A DNA stretch of 64,000 bases from Lachnospiraceae bacterium (lineage in GTDB: Bacteria; Bacillota; Clostridia; Lachnospirales; Lachnospiraceae), in NCBI GenBank assembly GCA_009774145.1, contig VSND01000011.1:24267-88266 (forward strand). The letters run 5' to 3'. Below, piece by piece: positions 49,589-58,649 of this stretch; the stretch's first letter is position 1; each line of letters begins with the position of its first letter. Under the pieces are notes generated by a model. The model saw nothing but the letters and a program-made list of their open reading frames with translations, did not search any database and had not been told where the DNA came from. Made by a program: the position numbers and the translations under genes.

Positions 49589-49928
49589 GAATACTGATCC
49601 CCACAATGATAATGATGCTTCCGATGATATTATTCCATGTCACGTGCTCCTGAAACAGGATCACGGACCAGATCAGAATCAGAATATACAGAATCCCTTT
49701 TCTTAAGTATGCCGTGGTAAGCGGAATCATCTCCAGAAGTATCTGCCACATGACTGCAAAAACACCAAGACATCCAACCGCCAGCACATAAAAAATAATA
49801 AATTCCCTGGAAAATGTCTCATAGGTTCCTGCATATTTTATAAACACAGAGCTTAAGCTCTGTATCACCAGGGACAGAGACAGCAGAATCAGTACCCTGG
49901 AGCGGCCGGCTCTTTTTTCGTCTGTCAT
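49569..49928 (-). CDS. SMR/EamA-like small membrane transporter, partner 1
   Basis: A 119-residue protein with four membrane helices (LLSLSLVIQSLSSVFIKYAG, FIIFYVLAVGCLGVFAVM, ILYILILIWSVILF, IIGSIIIIVGISI). It has the SMR-like half-transporter fold. Its start overlaps the end of the GT2 gene (ATGA) and its end overlaps partner 2. The pairing of two four-helix proteins with an ArnC-like transferase mirrors arnC-arnE-arnF of Gram-negative bacteria. Direct sequence identity to Arn proteins cannot be judged by eye. Confidence 0.75.
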   Translation of the reverse strand: MTDEKRAGRSRVLILLSLSLVIQSLSSVFIKYAGTYETFSREFIIFYVLAVGCLGVFAVMWQILLEMIPLTTAYLRKGILYILILIWSVILFQEHVTWNNIIGSIIIIVGISIHGMDEH

Positions 49929-50887
49929 AACAGTCCCTCTTTCTCTTCCTTATACGGCCGTACATTATAGGTTGCCCGTATGACATATTGAGGCTCTTTG
50001 TTCATTCCCAGAAACATTCTTCCCAGATACTCTCCGATCATCCCCAGAAACATAAAATTCAGTCCGAAGAAAAAGGAAATCGCACACATGATAGACGGCC
50101 AGCCCATGGACAGGGTGGGATCTATAAATTTGCGGACAACAATTGCGAACGCCGCCAGAATTCCCACTCCGGCAAAGAAAAATCCTGTGATGGATGCCAC
50201 CCGCAGAGGAATCACGGAAAAACCGATGATACTCGACCACAAACGGATCAGCTGCTTCAGCGTATAGCCGGATTCCCCGACTTCCCGGTCAAAGTGCTGA
50301 ACCGGAACACTGGCAATATTCTGCGTACACCGCATAAAAAGCCCAAGAAGATACGTATAGCTTCCTGTATATTCAATTGCATAATCCCGTACAAATTTTC
50401 TCACCACAAAATAACTGGAGGTTCGTACATCCTTCGGTTTTTTGATCATCATGTTGACGGTCAGGTCATTAAAACGGCTGCCCAGATTTCGGAACCAGTT
50501 ATGCTTTTTCTCCGGATAATAACCATACACCAGATCATACCCCTGATCCAGTGCTTCCAAAAGCTTCGAAAGCTGAGACGGATGCGTCTGCCCGTCATCA
50601 TCCATGCCGATGATGACATCTCCGTCCGCATGTCTGAGCGCCGCCATCAGCGCATTATGCTGCCCGGAATTCGCTGCCAGATCGATGACCTTCACATCCT
50701 TATGCGCCGCTGCCATCTCCTTTAACTTTTCAATGGTCCTGCCGCCGTCCGGAGAACAGTCATTCACCAGAACAAATTCCACTTCTCCTCTGTCCAGTTT
50801 CTTTATCTCTTCCCTTGTCAGATCCACCACATGCTCTATGGTCTGATCCGACCGGTAGCATGGGATAATCACAGAATAAAGCATCAT
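49925..50887 (-). CDS. Polyprenyl-phosphate glycosyltransferase (GtrB/ArnC type GT2)
   Basis: A 320-residue GT2 enzyme with two C-terminal membrane helices (about 233-255 and 270-292). YSVIIPCYRSDQTIEHVVD, LVNDCSPDGG, LAANSGQHNALMAAL and DDDGQTHPSQL are the blocks of ArnC/GtrB/DPM1 enzymes. These put one sugar onto undecaprenyl phosphate on the inner face of the membrane. It follows the ATP-grasp gene with a 4-base overlap. The donor may be the 4-amino sugar made by the WecE-like enzyme upstream. Confidence 0.9.
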   Translation of the reverse strand: MMLYSVIIPCYRSDQTIEHVVDLTREEIKKLDRGEVEFVLVNDCSPDGGRTIEKLKEMAAAHKDVKVIDLAANSGQHNALMAALRHADGDVIIGMDDDGQTHPSQLSKLLEALDQGYDLVYGYYPEKKHNWFRNLGSRFNDLTVNMMIKKPKDVRTSSYFVVRKFVRDYAIEYTGSYTYLLGLFMRCTQNIASVPVQHFDREVGESGYTLKQLIRLWSSIIGFSVIPLRVASITGFFFAGVGILAAFAIVVRKFIDPTLSMGWPSIMCAISFFFGLNFMFLGMIGEYLGRMFLGMNKEPQYVIRATYNVRPYKEEKEGLL

Positions 50888-51993
50888 TCTCCTCTTTTCA
50901 AAGTAATATAGTACCCAAGCCTCGTGGAACTGTCCGTTACTTTTCCGAGATTGGACAGATCGATCTCGCTGATCCGGTAGATCTCTTCTGGATTCTCCTT
51001 TTCAAAAGCGTGCAGTTCCTCCACATCTTCCATGGTAAATAAAAATTTTATCTCTGCTCTTCCAGGATCTGCCTTTCGCACCAGCTTCGGCTCTTTTCCG
51101 CACGCCACATCGATCACCATCTCCATGAAATCATAACCTGTAGATAAGAATACCAGATCCGATCCGATACAGTCTCCACCCATCCTGGAACCGATCTCTA
51201 TGATCCGGACGTTTCCATCCGGCGTGATCTTGAATTCCCCGTGAGAAGCGCCGTCTGTAATCTTCAATGCATCCAGCGCCCGTCTCATGACATAATGCAC
51301 CTTATACAGCATGTCTTCCGACAGGCCGCACGGCTGTACATGTCCGGTCTCAATAAAATGGGGAGAGCCGGTCGTATATTTTTTCGTTACTGCCAGATTC
51401 GTATGCTTTCCCTGATACGAGATTGTCTCATAGCTGTATTCTTCACCTTCTATATACTCTTCCACAATCGCCTCTTTGCAGAAAGACTGGGCAACGGCAT
51501 CCCGGATCGCCTGCTCCAGATTCTCGAAATCCGTAATCTTTGTGATTGCACGGCTTCCGGAGCGGTCGGTAGGCTTTACAATGATCGGAAGCTTCATACC
51601 GAACAGATACGGCTCGATACGGTCTACTCTGTAAAATCTCGGCGTTGCGATACGGGCCTGTGTAAAGGCTTCCCTCATTGCATATTTATTGGTGGATAAC
51701 CGGATGCATTCCTGACTGTTGCATGGAAGTCCCAGTCCCGACGCCACTTTGCTTACCGTAATATTTGCCAGATCAGAAGCAATCGAAGCGACTGCATCCG
51801 GTTTGATCTCTCTGCATTTTTCCAGTATCTGCTCTGTCTCCACAATACTGATCGGATAAAAATAATCTGCTGTCCGTTCTCCGACGGATCCATCCTTCCA
51901 TGCAAAAACATGAGTTTCAAACCCCATCTCTTTTGCCTTCAGAATCAACTGATTCTGAAAATCGTTCGCTCCGATAATAACGATCTTCTTCAT
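50884..51993 (-). CDS. ATP-grasp ligase-like protein
   Basis: A 369-residue ATP-grasp enzyme. It has an N-terminal Rossmann part (VIIGANDFQNQLILKAKEMG), the ATP-binding segment PIIVKPTDRSGSRAI, VEEYIEGEEYSYE and the metal-binding IIEIGSRMGGD. ATP-grasp enzymes join a carboxylate to an amine or thiol by an acyl-phosphate. Placed between an amino-sugar transaminase and a lipid-carrier glycosyltransferase, it may add an amino acid or other acyl group to the sugar amine. That is inference. Carbamoyl-phosphate-synthase-like relatives with other roles are possible. Confidence 0.82.
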   Translation of the reverse strand: MKKIVIIGANDFQNQLILKAKEMGFETHVFAWKDGSVGERTADYFYPISIVETEQILEKCREIKPDAVASIASDLANITVSKVASGLGLPCNSQECIRLSTNKYAMREAFTQARIATPRFYRVDRIEPYLFGMKLPIIVKPTDRSGSRAITKITDFENLEQAIRDAVAQSFCKEAIVEEYIEGEEYSYETISYQGKHTNLAVTKKYTTGSPHFIETGHVQPCGLSEDMLYKVHYVMRRALDALKITDGASHGEFKITPDGNVRIIEIGSRMGGDCIGSDLVFLSTGYDFMEMVIDVACGKEPKLVRKADPGRAEIKFLFTMEDVEELHAFEKENPEEIYRISEIDLSNLGKVTDSSTRLGYYITLKRGE

Positions 51994-52011
51994 AACGTGC
52001 CCTTCATCTTT

Positions 52012-53142
52012 CTACCGGTAAAACTCCAAAACTTTCTCTGCTATATATCGTACCTGTTCTTCCTTCAGCCCATAGAACATGGGAAGCCTTGCAAGACGTT
52101 CGCTTTCCTTTGTCGTATAGACATCCTCTCCGTGGAACCTTCCAAACTTCTCGCCGGCAGGCGCACTGTGCAGAGGAATGTAGTGAAATACGGACTGTAT
52201 CCCATTTTCTTTTAAAAACGAGAGTAATGCGCTCCGCTCTTCAAGATCTTTGGCCTTGACATAGAACATATGCGCATTATGCGTACATTCCTCCGGAATA
52301 TACGGAAGAACGATCTTCCCTTCGTCTGCCAGAGGCTTCAACAGTTCGTAATACAGATTCCAGCTTCTCATCCGGTCCTCAAAGATCTCATCCGCCGCAT
52401 CCAGCTGCGCCATCAGATAGGCTGCGTTCATATCTCCCGGCAGATAAGAGGAACCTGCATCCACCCATGTATATTTATCAATCTGTCCGCGGAAGAATTT
52501 TGCACGGTTCGTCCCTTTTTCCCGGATGATCTCTGCACGCTCCACATTCTTTTTATCCCGGATCAGAAGCGCTCCGCCTTCTCCCATACTGTAATTTTTA
52601 GTCTCGTGAAAAGAAAAACATCCAAAATCTCCGATTGTGCCGAGGGCTCTTCCTTTATAAGTACTGAGAATTCCCTGCGCCGCATCTTCAATTACGGTCA
52701 GATGACAGGTTTCGGCGATCTTCATGATCGTATCCATCTCACAGGACACTCCTGCATAATGAACCGGAACAATCGCCCTCGTACGCTCCGTGACGGCTTT
52801 TTCGATCTTCGTCTCATCTATATTCATCGTATCCGGACGGATGTCCACAAATACCGGAACCGCCCCCCGCAGTACAAAAGCATCTGCTGTAGAGACAAAC
52901 GTATAAGAAGGCATGATCACTTCATCTCCTTCTTTAATCTCCGAAAGAAGCGCTGCCAGCTCCGTCGCATGTGTACAGGATGTCGTCAAAAGCGCCTTTG
53001 CCGTCTTCGTCCGCTTTTCCAGCCACTCATTGCATCGATGGGTAAAAGGTCCGTCTCCGCAGATCTTATGATTGACTGCCGCAGCTTCTTCTACATATTT
53101 CATCTCGGTTCCCACATAAGGAGGTACATTAAAATCTATCAT
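52012..53142 (-). CDS. wecE: dTDP-4-amino-4,6-dideoxygalactose transaminase
   Basis: A 376-residue PLP aminotransferase of the DegT/DnrJ/EryC1/StrS family. It follows WecE/RffA closely along its length: the CGDGPFTHRCNEWLEKR start, SYTFVSTADAFVLRGAVPVF, DIRPDTMNIDE, VPVHYAGVSCEMDTIM, FHETKNY with the PLP lysine, and FHYIPLHSAPAG. WecE turns dTDP-4-keto-6-deoxyglucose into dTDP-Fuc4N. The enzymes for the keto sugar (rmlA, rmlB) are not in this window. It lies between a membrane glycosyltransferase and the ATP-grasp gene. Confidence 0.93.
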   Translation of the reverse strand: MIDFNVPPYVGTEMKYVEEAAAVNHKICGDGPFTHRCNEWLEKRTKTAKALLTTSCTHATELAALLSEIKEGDEVIMPSYTFVSTADAFVLRGAVPVFVDIRPDTMNIDETKIEKAVTERTRAIVPVHYAGVSCEMDTIMKIAETCHLTVIEDAAQGILSTYKGRALGTIGDFGCFSFHETKNYSMGEGGALLIRDKKNVERAEIIREKGTNRAKFFRGQIDKYTWVDAGSSYLPGDMNAAYLMAQLDAADEIFEDRMRSWNLYYELLKPLADEGKIVLPYIPEECTHNAHMFYVKAKDLEERSALLSFLKENGIQSVFHYIPLHSAPAGEKFGRFHGEDVYTTKESERLARLPMFYGLKEEQVRYIAEKVLEFYR

Positions 53143-53157
53143 TGATTATCCTCTTTT

Positions 53158-54837
53158 CTATCGGTTCAAAAGTACGATTCCATGCCTCATGGCGCCGGGT
53201 TCATACCCCATATTTATAAAATAATGTGCAAATTCTGTCTCCAGAATACTTTCATCATATTCATAACAGTAGACCACGGTCGGAAGCTTCTCCCGACGGA
53301 TCTCATAATAAACGGGAATCAGCGGATCCGTCTCCAGAGTCTCCCATGTGGAATACGCCGCACACTCTGCCTCTGTATTCAGATACATCCAGGGAGCAAT
53401 CCCAATTACAAACAGCTTATCCTCCGAAGTAAGCGCAAGCTCCTCCATATCCAGAAGCACTTCTTCATAAAGCTTCCTGTTCTCCGGTGAGGTACGGATT
53501 CCCTTTAAAGGTCCTTCCGTCATCTCCTGACTCAGCAGAGGAAGGTGCTCATCTCCCCATACATATACCACTCTCTGCCAGATACATCCTAGGAACTGCA
53601 CTCCGAACAGTACCACCATAAGAGCGGACAGCCACCGGATTCTGCCCTGTTCCTTCACAGCCCTGTAAATAAGCAGAAAAGACACGCTGGCAGCGATCAT
53701 ACAGGAAGCAGATACCGTAAGGATCCCCGTATTTGTGGCAAAATGCGCCAGCAGCGTATAGAAAAGTCCCGGAAGATACCAGCAGAAAAAAAGCCTGTAA
53801 TCTTTTTTCTCTGATACAAGAAAAGCAGTCAGTCCCGGAAATACGAGAGGAACCAGCATATAATTGATTCCTACCATCTCCCAGAAAAATCCGTAATAGA
53901 CAATATACGGAACAGCCGCTGCGCAGACTGCCAAAAGGTATACCGACGGAGCGATTCTCTTTTTCCTGTCTGCCGCCCATAAAAGAAGCAGTACACTGGT
54001 CACATAGACCAGAAACTTATAATAACGATGAATCCTTATAAAATATCTGGCAAATTTCTCCCAGAATGACCTCTGACGCTCCGAATCCATCACGATATAA
54101 GTGATGCATTCCAGGATCTCATCCAGACCTGCTCTGGAAAACAGAAAGATGACAAACAAAACAAATATCATAAATGCGCCCAGACAGGAAAGCAGGTAAT
54201 TTTTAAGCTTTAACACTTCAGGAACCTGATTCCAGCTTCGAAGGCCATAAAAAAAGGCTCCTGTACAGATCAGGCCATAAAGGACAAATAATATGACTGC
54301 ATACGGATTGGATAAAACCGCTCCTGCCGTGAAAATACCGGACAGCAGAAAATCATAAAACTTCGGTTTTTCCGGACATGCAAGAGTGACCAGGACAAGC
54401 AGTACAAAGCCAAAAGCAAGTGTATTATAAGATAAAGCATTGATATTATAGGGTGTTGTCACAAAATAATAAAGCGCCGGAAGAAGCCGCACCCATCCGA
54501 ATCTTCTCATCCTGCAGAAACAGTATGCGGATACCATCACCTGAAATACCAGATAGAGCACCCGGAAAACAATTACAATCCCCTCATTCGAATCCAGAAA
54601 AAGCCGTACCAGACAATACAGAGGATAGGTAATAAACGCAAATAATTCTACATTATTCCACTCGTCCACCAGCATGGCATCTCCCTGAAAAAAACGGTAC
54701 ACCGTACTGATATAGAATATCTCATCATTTTTGTTAAAACCGTAAAACTGTCTCCATACAAATACGGCAAACAGCAGGAGGATCACTCCTGCAAAAATAT
54801 ACGATTCAACTGTGATCCTTTTCTGTTTGTTCGCCAT
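53158..54837 (-). CDS. Polytopic membrane protein, probable GT-C glycosyltransferase
   Basis: A 559-residue protein with about eleven membrane helices and a C-terminal extracellular domain of about 130 residues (LSQEMTEGPLKGIRTSPENR onward). The first outer loop has FNKNDEIFY, which recalls the acidic site of GT-C enzymes such as ArnT/PMT that take sugar from a polyprenyl-phosphate carrier. Family identity is uncertain by eye. As the first gene of the wecE unit it may move the flipped sugar onto a wall polymer. GGAGA precedes the ATG at 54837. Confidence 0.7.
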   Translation of the reverse strand: MANKQKRITVESYIFAGVILLLFAVFVWRQFYGFNKNDEIFYISTVYRFFQGDAMLVDEWNNVELFAFITYPLYCLVRLFLDSNEGIVIVFRVLYLVFQVMVSAYCFCRMRRFGWVRLLPALYYFVTTPYNINALSYNTLAFGFVLLVLVTLACPEKPKFYDFLLSGIFTAGAVLSNPYAVILFVLYGLICTGAFFYGLRSWNQVPEVLKLKNYLLSCLGAFMIFVLFVIFLFSRAGLDEILECITYIVMDSERQRSFWEKFARYFIRIHRYYKFLVYVTSVLLLLWAADRKKRIAPSVYLLAVCAAAVPYIVYYGFFWEMVGINYMLVPLVFPGLTAFLVSEKKDYRLFFCWYLPGLFYTLLAHFATNTGILTVSASCMIAASVSFLLIYRAVKEQGRIRWLSALMVVLFGVQFLGCIWQRVVYVWGDEHLPLLSQEMTEGPLKGIRTSPENRKLYEEVLLDMEELALTSEDKLFVIGIAPWMYLNTEAECAAYSTWETLETDPLIPVYYEIRREKLPTVVYCYEYDESILETEFAHYFINMGYEPGAMRHGIVLLNR

Positions 54838-54921
54838 TATAAATTCTCCATGGATTATATAACAATTATCTGCTTTTTGCAAACCCTCTTATCAAATTTC
54901 CCGCAATTTACTGCCGGATTC

Positions 54922-55539
54922 CTACTGTTCCAGCTGGGAAAGTACATCCTGAATCGTTTTGACGCATCCTTCAATGCCCAGAAGTCCGCTGTTCAGGCAC
55001 AGGTCATAGTTGGAAGCCATGCCCCAGTCCAGATCCGTATAATATTTATAATGATTGTAACGGGCCTTGTCTTTCTTTTTCAATACCGAAGCTGCATCTT
55101 TCTCAGAAAGTCCATAGTATTTCACTGCCCGTTCCAGTTTGCTTTTTTCATCCGCTACAATAAACACATGCAGACAGTCCTGTCTGTCCCGAAGAACATA
55201 ATCTGCACATCTTCCCACGATGACACAGGGTTCCTTCTCTGCCAGATCCTTGATGATCCGATTCTGTATAAAGTAGATCTCATCCTGCAGGGACGTGCCG
55301 CTGCCGGTAAACACATTATTGGCATAGGTAAGGCTGCTTGCAATATTGAACAGCAGGCTTCCGGTGATCCTCTCACCTTTTTCTTCCACAAAATCCAGAG
55401 CAAAGCCGCTTTCCTTTGCCACCATATCCATCAGTTTTTCATCATAGCAAGGAATATTCAGAGCTTTTGCAAGCTTCTCGCCGATATATCTTCCGCCGCT
55501 TCCGTTCTGCCTGCTGATTGTTATAATTCTCTTCTTCAT
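54922..55539 (-). CDS. Cytidylate kinase-like family protein
   Basis: A 205-residue P-loop protein of the Cytidylate_kin2 group. IITISRQNGSGGRYIGEKLA is the nucleotide-binding start, and CVIVGRCADYVL and VGRCADY-RDRQD follow the family pattern. True CMP kinase has a longer CMP-binding insert, so the substrate may differ. These proteins are abundant in Lachnospiraceae, often near transporters, with no proven function. AGGAGGAATTC precedes the ATG. It lies alone upstream of the glycan genes. Confidence 0.85.
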   Translation of the reverse strand: MKKRIITISRQNGSGGRYIGEKLAKALNIPCYDEKLMDMVAKESGFALDFVEEKGERITGSLLFNIASSLTYANNVFTGSGTSLQDEIYFIQNRIIKDLAEKEPCVIVGRCADYVLRDRQDCLHVFIVADEKSKLERAVKYYGLSEKDAASVLKKKDKARYNHYKYYTDLDWGMASNYDLCLNSGLLGIEGCVKTIQDVLSQLEQ

Positions 55540-55654
55540 ATGAATTCCTCCTCTGATTCAAGATATACCTTATTTTACCCCATTTTTATGGATTTGTCAC
55601 CTTTTCTTTCAAAATCAAAGGACTCATGGCTACTTATCGCATTCGGGCTGTCGT

Positions 55655-56566
55655 TCAACCCTGCACGGGTTGATGTTCCTGGAAGCATTCTGTCTCCTTT
55701 CTGCCGGGAATCGATGTCTGGCTTCCTGTCTTCTGCACCGACAAAGCTGCCGCCGCCGAGCTTTGTCTTACGTTTTTTCCAATCGGCATCTTCTGATACA
55801 GTCCGAAGGCAAAAGCCCCATGAAAAATATCTCCGGCACCGGTAGAGTCCACTGCCGGTACTTTATATGACGGAAGATGGCAGACGGTTCCGTCCTCTTC
55901 CCTGTACAGAAGTCCCTGATCTCCCATTGTAATCACCGCATGCTTCCGGTTGATCTGTTCCACTTCCCGGAAGATCTTCTGACACCCGGTCCAGTCAGAC
56001 AGATCCGGTGCGCACCCTGTATACTGCCTGGCAAAGTCTTCCGAACAGACAAGATAATCCACTTCCTTCGCAACGGCAAAGGTACAGTCTCTGAATGTCC
56101 CCGCATCAATCATGGAAACGGCCTGCGGGAAAGCATGCATCAGCTCCAGACTGATTGTTTCCTCATGTCCGTCTGTCAGAATCACATCCGGCGTTTCCTG
56201 CGGAATGGGCCAGACGACCTCATGCTTCTGCCCCGGAACATTAAACAGCGTACGGCTTCCATCTGTTTCTCCTGCCACAATCATACTGTAAGGAGTCTGA
56301 ATCTCCCGGTCCGGTATGAGATAATCCATTCCCACCCCCTGCGTTATAAGAATTTTTCTTAAGATCTCACCGTAATGATCTGCTCCGATTCTGGATACCA
56401 GCTGTACCGGAGCACCCCACATCGCACACAGACAGGCTGCATTAAACGCCGGACCGCCTCCGCACTCGTGACATTTTTCAATCCGATATTTTCGGTTCTT
56501 AATCAGAGGTTCTTTCAGGGGAATGGTAATATCATATGCAGACTGTCCAATACAAAAAATACTCAT
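55655..56566 (-). CDS. PfkB family carbohydrate kinase
   Basis: A 303-residue ribokinase-fold sugar kinase. ECGGGPAFNAACLCAMWG is the first signature, and VDSTGAGDIFHGAFAFGL carries the catalytic Asp and anion hole. The C-terminus is short and ends just after the last helix. AGGAGAGG precedes the ATG at 56566. It is the last gene of the PTS-aldolase operon. A PfkB kinase beside a class II aldolase suggests phosphorylation of an imported sugar phosphate to a bisphosphate before cleavage. The sugar is unknown. Confidence 0.92.
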   Translation of the reverse strand: MSIFCIGQSAYDITIPLKEPLIKNRKYRIEKCHECGGGPAFNAACLCAMWGAPVQLVSRIGADHYGEILRKILITQGVGMDYLIPDREIQTPYSMIVAGETDGSRTLFNVPGQKHEVVWPIPQETPDVILTDGHEETISLELMHAFPQAVSMIDAGTFRDCTFAVAKEVDYLVCSEDFARQYTGCAPDLSDWTGCQKIFREVEQINRKHAVITMGDQGLLYREEDGTVCHLPSYKVPAVDSTGAGDIFHGAFAFGLYQKMPIGKNVRQSSAAAALSVQKTGSQTSIPGRKETECFQEHQPVQG

Positions 56567-56567
56567 T

Positions 56568-57185
56568 TTATTGTTCCTCTCCTTCCAGTAAATCACAAAG
56601 CTGTTTTAAAATCCCCGGATAATCGATCTTTTCATATTCTGTCACATCGATTTCCAGCAGATGTCCCAGTTCAAATGTATCATATCCTCTGTTCAGGCAC
56701 CTGTCCCGGAAAACTTCCTGTGTAACCAGACAGTCCGCTCTGCTTCTGTCCTCCATAGAATCTCCCTTGTGATAGTGGCTTACAAGATGTCCCAGATGTC
56801 TGTCCGGAGCCAGATCTCTTCCTCTGGATCTTTGATACAGTGTATCAATATCCCCCACAAGCCGAAACGTAACGACCTGATAACGGTTTTTTTCTGCCAG
56901 TGCACAAATCCTTCCCTTTTGCTTTTCGCTGAAGGGATAATCGGAAATAATCTGTTCTCCCGCTTCCATCTCCTGATCCATTTTCTCATAATAGAGTTCC
57001 CAGCTTTTCATTTCAAGCACTGTTTTCTCTTCCATATTATCAAAACCGTATTGATCCCACAACCCTTCCTTTAATTCATCCTGGGACAGAATGCGAAATT
57101 CCGGATGTTTGCTGCAAATCTGACTGCAGAGATATGATTTTCCAGTAGCAGGATACCCTGCCAGCAGTATCAGTGTCTTTTTCAT
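56568..57185 (-). CDS. P-loop kinase-like ATPase of the PTS operon
   Basis: A 205-residue P-loop protein. LILLAGYPATGKSYLCSQIC is Walker A. The rest (SQDELKEGLWDQYGFDN, TFRLVGDIDTLYQRSRGR) recalls zeta-toxin-like or gluconate-kinase-like small-molecule kinases. AAAGGAGCG precedes the ATG at 57185. It lies between the aldolase and the PfkB kinase genes and almost touches both. A role as sugar or polyol kinase in the same pathway is plausible but unproven; two kinases in one such operon is unusual. Confidence 0.78.
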   Translation of the reverse strand: MKKTLILLAGYPATGKSYLCSQICSKHPEFRILSQDELKEGLWDQYGFDNMEEKTVLEMKSWELYYEKMDQEMEAGEQIISDYPFSEKQKGRICALAEKNRYQVVTFRLVGDIDTLYQRSRGRDLAPDRHLGHLVSHYHKGDSMEDRSRADCLVTQEVFRDRCLNRGYDTFELGHLLEIDVTEYEKIDYPGILKQLCDLLEGEEQ

Positions 57186-57280
57186 TCTATGTACGCTCCT
57201 TTTCTTTACTGAACACAGACAATATGAAGTCCGTGCATAAAATATGGGATATCCGACGATTCCGGACATCCCATATTCTG

Positions 57281-58147
57281 TCATTGTTCCTCTTTTGCTG
57301 CCTGTAATTGAAACAGAGAAGCCTTTTCTTTTACGATCTCCCTGATCCGGTCATTTGCCGGTCCAAGCAGAGTACGCAGAGAAGTAAGCGGCGTCACACC
57401 TTCCGCTGTAAACGTTTTACCCACTACTTCTATGTAAGATTTATTCAGTTCCGTTCCTACATTGATCTTTTTCATGCCTTCACGCACACACCGCCTCATA
57501 TCCTCATCCGATACTCCGGTACCTCCATGAAGTACAAGACCTGTCGTCCCAAGCTTTTCCTTTAATTCACTCAGGAGTTCATAATTAATCTTTGCTTTGG
57601 ATTTGTACTGTCCATGTGTCGTACCAATTGAGACTGCCAGTGCATCGACCCCTGTCTCATTCGCAAAATAAAGCGCATCCTCCGGTTTCGTATACATTGC
57701 TGCATCCTTTGCTACGACCACGCCTTCTTCCGCACCTCCAATGGATCCAACTTCTCCTTCCACGGACACATTTTTTGCATGGGCATATGCCACTACTTCT
57801 TTTGTATTCTTAATATTTTCCTCAATCGGAAGAGAAGATCCGTCATACATCACCGAAGAATACCCGCAGTCAATCGCCTTCTTTAATGCCTCCACACTCT
57901 TACAGTGGTCCATATGAAGTGCAACATCAACATAAGATTTTTCCGCCAGCGCCTTTACGGCTGCAATCAGCGGCTCAAACCCAATATACTCTGCAGTCCC
58001 AAGAGAAGTCTGAAGGATAATCGGTACATTCAGCTCTTCGGCCGCCTGGATCATTGCGGGCACCATCTCGAAGCAGTGTACATTAAAAGCTCCTACCGCT
58101 CCTTTTCCCTCATTCTCTTTAAACAGTTCCGTTAAATTTTTATACAT
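57281..58147 (-). CDS. Class II fructose/tagatose-bisphosphate aldolase family protein
   Basis: A 288-residue zinc-dependent aldolase. AVGAFNVHCFEMVPAMIQAA, LHMDHCKS (zinc His and catalytic Asp), VEGEVGSIGG, ALAVSIGTTHGQYK and LHGGTGVSDEDM are the class II blocks. KbaY/GatY and Fba enzymes are hard to tell apart by eye. Linked PTS and kinase genes favour cleavage of a keto-hexose bisphosphate or related ketose other than the glycolytic one. AGGAGATGAG precedes the ATG. Confidence 0.93.
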   Translation of the reverse strand: MYKNLTELFKENEGKGAVGAFNVHCFEMVPAMIQAAEELNVPIILQTSLGTAEYIGFEPLIAAVKALAEKSYVDVALHMDHCKSVEALKKAIDCGYSSVMYDGSSLPIEENIKNTKEVVAYAHAKNVSVEGEVGSIGGAEEGVVVAKDAAMYTKPEDALYFANETGVDALAVSIGTTHGQYKSKAKINYELLSELKEKLGTTGLVLHGGTGVSDEDMRRCVREGMKKINVGTELNKSYIEVVGKTFTAEGVTPLTSLRTLLGPANDRIREIVKEKASLFQLQAAKEEQ

Positions 58148-58212
58148 ATTACTCTCATCTCCTAAAATTGAAATGCCGCATCCTTATTTTCTGTACTTCT
58201 TTTTCTGAAAAT

Positions 58213-58605
58213 TTACATTTTTCCGCGAAGCACATCCTTGGACATCTGCATCAGCCCCTGAACTTTATCCATATACTCTTTCAGCTTTTCATCATCTTTG
58301 GCTTCCGCCGCCTCCTGCCGCTTCTGATTATACAGTTTCAGAAGATCGGTATAGGCTTTTCCCAGCTGCCTGTCTTCTTCCAGACTCTGTTCATAATAAT
58401 AAATTGCCTGATCTTTTTCATCTGCCTGAAAATAACAGGAACCAATCTCATTGAGAAGCGCCGTTTTTTCTTTTTTGTCCTGTACAGTATCCAGTTTTCG
58501 GATCAGTTCAGAAGCCTTTTCCAAAAGCCCGTCTTTGTCTGCTTTCGGTGCCGCTTCTTCTTTTGTCCTGTCCGGTTCTGCTTTTTTCTTTCCAAAAAAG
58601 AACAT
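58213..58605 (-). CDS. Small tetratricopeptide-type protein
   Basis: A 130-residue cytoplasmic protein. A Lys/Glu/Pro-rich start is followed by about two helical TPR-like repeats (ALLNEIGSCYFQADEKDQAI, then KAYTDLLKLYNQKRQEAAE). TPR modules bind partner proteins. Why one lies between PTS IIC and an aldolase gene is unclear. GAAGGAGG precedes the ATG and the gene is spaced evenly within the operon, so it is real. No function is proposed. Confidence 0.78.
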   Translation of the reverse strand: MFFFGKKKAEPDRTKEEAAPKADKDGLLEKASELIRKLDTVQDKKEKTALLNEIGSCYFQADEKDQAIYYYEQSLEEDRQLGKAYTDLLKLYNQKRQEAAEAKDDEKLKEYMDKVQGLMQMSKDVLRGKM

Positions 58606-58649
58606 AATACCTCCTTCATTTCCTCTGCTCTTTCCTTACTCAGATCATT

